Positions 60,001 through 64,000 of a DNA stretch of 64,000 bases are shown here, one piece after another; position 1 is the stretch's first letter; every line of letters starts with the position of its first letter. A program made the translations under genes and the position numbers. Source of the stretch: Chrysaora quinquecirrha (taxonomy: Eukaryota; Cnidaria; Scyphozoa; Semaeostomeae; Pelagiidae); the NCBI GenBank assembly GCA_014526335.1, contig JACTAT010000059.1, positions 5,364,626 through 5,428,625 of the forward strand, in the 5' to 3' direction. The notes under the pieces were generated by a model. It ran no database searches, was not told the DNA's origin, and worked only from the letters and a program-made list of their open reading frames with translations.

Positions 60001-63000
60001 GCCGATTTTTGACCATTTAGCAAGGCTATAGACTTGCATTTTTGGCGATTTTTTGAGGGGAATTTTTTTCCCTAAATTGGACCCAATTCGATAGCAAAAC
60101 ACTTTATTTACCCCATGGAAGCTATTTGGGGGGTTTCTGGTGGGTTATGATAACTATTTCTCAAGAAAAAAGGCAGTTTTGAATACCCTGATTTTGGCCG
60201 ATTTTTGACCATTTAGCAAGGCTATAGACTTGTTTTTTGCCGATTTTTCGAGGGGAGTTTTTTCCCCTAAATTGGACCCAATTCGATAGAAAAACACTTT
60301 ATTTACCCCTAGAAGCTCTTTAGGGGTTTCTGGTGGATATAATAACTATTTTTGAAGAAAAAGGCAGTTTTCAGAACCCCTGATTTTGGCCGATTTTCGG
60401 CCATTTAGCAAGGCTATAGATACACTTGCTTTTTGGTGATTTTTTGAGGGAATTTTTTCGCCTAAATTGGACCTAATTTGATAGAAAAACAGTTTATTTA
60501 CCCCTAGAAGCTCTTTAGGGGTTTCTGGTGGATATAATAACTATTTTTGAAGAAAAAGGCAGTTTTCAGAACCCTGATTTTGGCCGATTTTCGGCCATTT
60601 AGCAAGGCTATAGACTTGCTTTTTGGTGATTTTTGAGGGAATTTTTCCCTAAATTGGACCCAATTCGATAGAAAAACACTTTATTTACCCCTAGAAGCTC
60701 TTTAGGGGTTTCTGGTGGGATATAATAACTATTTTTGAAGAAAAAGGCAGTTTTCAGAACCCTGATTTTGGCCGATTTTCGGCCATTTAGCAAGGCTATA
60801 GACTTGCTTTTTGGTGATTTTTGAGGAAATTTTTCCCTAAATTGGACCCAATTCGATAGAAAAACACTTTATTTACCCCTAGAAGCTCTTTAGGGGTTTC
60901 TGGTGGGATATAATAACTATTTTGAAGAAAAAGGCAGTTTTCAGAACCCCTGATTTTGGCCGATTTTCGGCCATTTAGCAAGGCTATAGACTTGCTTTTT
61001 GGTGATTTTTGAGGGAATTTTTCCCTAAATTGGACCCAATTCGATAGAAAAACACTTTATTTACCCCTAGAAGCTCTTTAGGGGTTTCTGGTGGGATATA
61101 ATAACTTTTTTTGAAGAAAGAAGGCAGTTTGCAAAACCCTGATATTGGCCGACTTTCGGCCATTTTGCAAGGCTATAGACTTGCTTTTTTGGCGATTTGT
61201 TGAGGGGAATTTTTCCTCCTAAATTGGACCAAATTCGATAGAAAAACACTTTATTTACCCCCTAGAAGCTCTTTAGGGGGTTTCTGGTGGGATATAATAA
61301 CTATTTTTGAAGAAAAAAGGCAGTTTTCAGAACCCCTGATTTTGGCCGATTTTCGGCCATTTAGCAAGGCTATAGACTTGCTTTTTGGTGATTTTTTGAG
61401 GGAAATTTTTTCACCTAAATTGGACCCAATTCGATAGAAAAACACTTTATTTACCCCCTAGAAGCTCTTTAGGGGGTTTCTGGTGGGATATAATAACTAT
61501 TTTTGAAGAAAAAGGCAGTTTTCAGAACCCCTGATTTTGGCCGATTTTCGGCCATTTAGCAAGGCTATAGACTTGCTTTTTGGTGATTTTTGAGGGAATT
61601 TTTCCCTAAATTGGACCCAATTCGATAGAAAAACACTTTATTTACCCCTAGAAGCTCTTTAGGGGTTTCTGGTGGATATAATAACTATTTTTGAAGAAAA
61701 AGGCAGTTTTCAGAACCCTGATTTTGGCCGATTTTCGGCCATTTAGCAAGGCTATAGACTTGCTTTTTGGTGATTTTTGAGGGAATTTTTTACCTAAATT
61801 GGACCCAATTCGATAGAAAAACACTTTATTTACCCCTAGAAGCTCTTTAGGGGTTTCTGGTGGGATATAATAACTATTTTTGAAGAAAAAGGCAGTTTTC
61901 AGAACCCCTGATTTTGGCCGATTTTCGGCCATTTAGCAAGGCTATAGACTTGCTTTTTTGGTGATTTTTTGAGGGGAATTTTTTCCCTAAATTGGACCCA
62001 ATTCGATAGAAAAACACTTTATTTACCCCTAGAAGCTCTTTAGGGGGTTTCTGGTGGGATATAATAACTATTTTTGAAGAAAAAGGCAGTTTTCAGAACC
62101 CCTGATTTTGGCCGATTTTCGGCCATTTAGCAAGGCTATAGACTTGCTTTTTGGTGATTTTTTGAGGGAATTTTTTCCCCTAAATTGGACCCAATTCGAT
62201 AGAAAAACACTTTATTTACCCCTAGAAGCTCTTTAGGGGGTTTCTGGTGGGATATAATAACTATTTTTGAAGAAAAAAGGCAGTTTTCAGAACCCCTGAT
62301 TTTGGCCGATTTTCGGCCATTTAGCAAGGCTATAGACTTGCTTTTTTGGTGATTTTTGAGGGGAATTTTTTCCCCTAAATTGGACCCAATTCGATAGAAA
62401 AACACTTTATTTACCCCTAGAAGCTCTTTAGGGGTTTCTGGTGGGATATAATAACTATTTTTGAAGAAAAAGGCAGTTTTCAGAACCCCTGATTTTGGCC
62501 GATTTTCGGCCATTTAGCAAGGCTATAGACTTGCTTTTTGGTGATTTTTGAGGGAATTTTTCCCTAAATTGGACCCAATTCGATAGAAAAACACTTTATT
62601 TACCCCCTAGAAGCTCTTTAGGGGTTTCTGGTGGGATATAATAACTATTTTTGAAGAAAAAAGCAAGTTTTCAGAACCCCTGATTTTGGCCGATTTTCGG
62701 CCATTTAGCAAGGCTATAGACTTGCTTTTTTGGTGATTTTTGAGGGAATTTTTTCCCCTAAATTGGACCCAATTCGATAGAAAAACACTTTATTTACCCC
62801 CTAGAAGCTCTTTAGGGGGTTTCTGGTGGGATATAATAACTATTTTTGAAGAAAATAGGCAGTTTTCAGAACCCCTGATTTTGGCCGATTTTCGGCCATT
62901 TAGCAAGGCTATAGACTTGCTTTTTGGTGATTTTTGAGGGAATTTTTCCCTAAATTGGACCCAATTCGATAGAAAAACACTTTATTTACCCCTAGAAGCT

Positions 63001-64000
63001 CTTTAGGGGTTTCTGGTGGGATATAATAACTATTTTTGAAGAAAAAGGCAGTTTTCAGAACCCTGATTTTGGCCGATTTTCGGCCATTTAGCAAGGCTAT
63101 AGACTTGCTTTTTGGTGATTTTTGAGGGAATTTTTCCCCTAAATTGGACCCAATTCGATAGAAAAACACTTTATTTACCCCTAGAAGCTCTTTAGGGGTT
63201 TCTGGTGGGATATAATAACTATTTTTGAAGAAAAAGGCAGTTTTCAGAACCCCTGATTTTGGCCGATTTTCGGCCATTTAGCAAGGCTATAGACTTGCTT
63301 TTTGGTGATTTTTGAGGGAATTTTTCCCTAAATTGGACCCAATTCGATAGAAAAACACTTTATTTACCCCTAGAAGCTCTTTAGGGGTTTCTGGTGGGAT
63401 ATAATAACTATTTTTGAAGAAAAAGGCAGTTTTCAGAACCCCTGATTTTGGCCGATTTTCGGCCATTTAGCAAGGCTATAGACTTGCTTTTTGGTGATTT
63501 TTGAGGGAATTTTTCCCTAAATTGGACCCAATTCGATAGAAAAACACCTTATTTACCCCCTAGAAGCTCTTTAGGGGGTTTCTGGTGGGATATAATAACT
63601 ATTTTTGAAGAAAAAGGCAGTTTTCAGAACCCCTGATTTTGGCCGATTTTCGGCCATTTAGCAAGGCTATAGACTTGCTTTTTTGGTGATTTTTGAGGGG
63701 AATTTTTTTCCCTAAATTGGACCCAATTCGATAGAAAAACACTTTATTTACCCCCTAGAAGCTCTTTAGGGGGTTTCTGGTGGGATATAATAACTATTTT
63801 TGAAGAAAAAGGCAGTTTTCAGAACCCCTGATTTTGGCCGATTTTCGGCCATTTAGCAAGGCTATAGACTTGCTTTTTGGTGATTTTTGAGGGAATTTTT
63901 CCCTAAATTGGACCCAATTCGATAGAAAAACACTTTATTTACCCCTAGAAGCTCTTTAGGGGTTTCTGGTGGGATATAATAACTATTTTGAAGAAAAAGG
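54060..64000 (+). repeat. satellite array, about 188 bp unit, about 52 units
   Basis: Unit landmarks in order: GGCCGATTTTCGGCC, TAGCAAGGCTATAGACTTGC, a GAGGGAATTTTTCCCT hairpin, GGACCCAATTCGATAG, CCCCTAGAAGCTCTTTAGGGG, GGGATATAATAACTATTTTT and AGGCAGTTTTCA. TAGCAAGG recurs at 54481, 54669 and 54858, giving a period of 188-189. The first units (54060-54300) are the most diverged, and the array runs off the window. Each unit holds three perfect or near-perfect inverted repeats. Minus-strand frames of 60-125 codons across it come from units near 189 bp and are not genes. Confidence 0.97.

Noticed and set aside
54489..63277. Many 60-125 codon frames over the repeat array, on both strands
   Set aside because: They follow the satellite period, change frame from unit to unit, and exist only because some units are near 189 bp.
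54060..64000. CRISPR array
   Set aside because: The whole unit of about 188 bp is repeated without unique spacers, and the DNA is clearly eukaryotic.

Overview
The window is nuclear DNA of an animal. It has AT-rich spliced genes with GT-AG introns, tRNA-derived SINEs, several MITE families and a large satellite array. The two recognisable genes, PSME4 (proteasome activator PA200) and CENPF (mitosin), are animal genes. The density of small inverted-repeat elements suggests a marine invertebrate, perhaps a cnidarian; that last step is a weak inference.

Layout. 1-2380 holds decayed copies of a FEN1/XPG (PIN-like) nuclease gene, partly an inverted duplication, followed by a minisatellite (2690-3300). 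3396-22723 (+) is the 3' third of PSME4: 16 exons that I could join in one frame down to a C-terminal YYA. One PSME4 intron carries a 3.9 kb element (4716-8640). It has 314 bp terminal inverted repeats that look identical, a 3 bp TAT target duplication inside a tRNA-like SINE head, and a frameshifted XPG-like gene. Other introns hold MITEs, SINEs and a long CTTTA/CTTTG tract. 22724-24378 is the intergenic spacer.

24507-52732 (+) is a CENPF locus affected by a tandem duplication. Copy A (24507-33179) has the promoter, five exons and part of exon 6, and stops a few codons past the duplication breakpoint. Copy B (33694-52732) is full length, with an 8.2 kb coiled-coil exon and a C-terminal CaaX box, C-N-V-Q. 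Both copies keep the same pair of E2F-like sites upstream of the ATG. Exon 6 of copy B is interrupted by eight one-base losses, nearly all in short homopolymers, which looks more like consensus error than gene death. From about 54060 to the window end runs a satellite of about 188 bp per unit (roughly 52 units), starting beside a head-to-head pair of tRNA-like SINE heads.

The two genes have no evident pathway link: PSME4 acts on the 20S proteasome, CENPF on kinetochores and the nuclear envelope. The most novel content is the XPG-like TIR element, the truncated CENPF duplicate with a retained cell-cycle promoter, and the recurrent divergent tRNA-head pairs. All assignments are by eye from motifs and remembered family sequences; no search was run.
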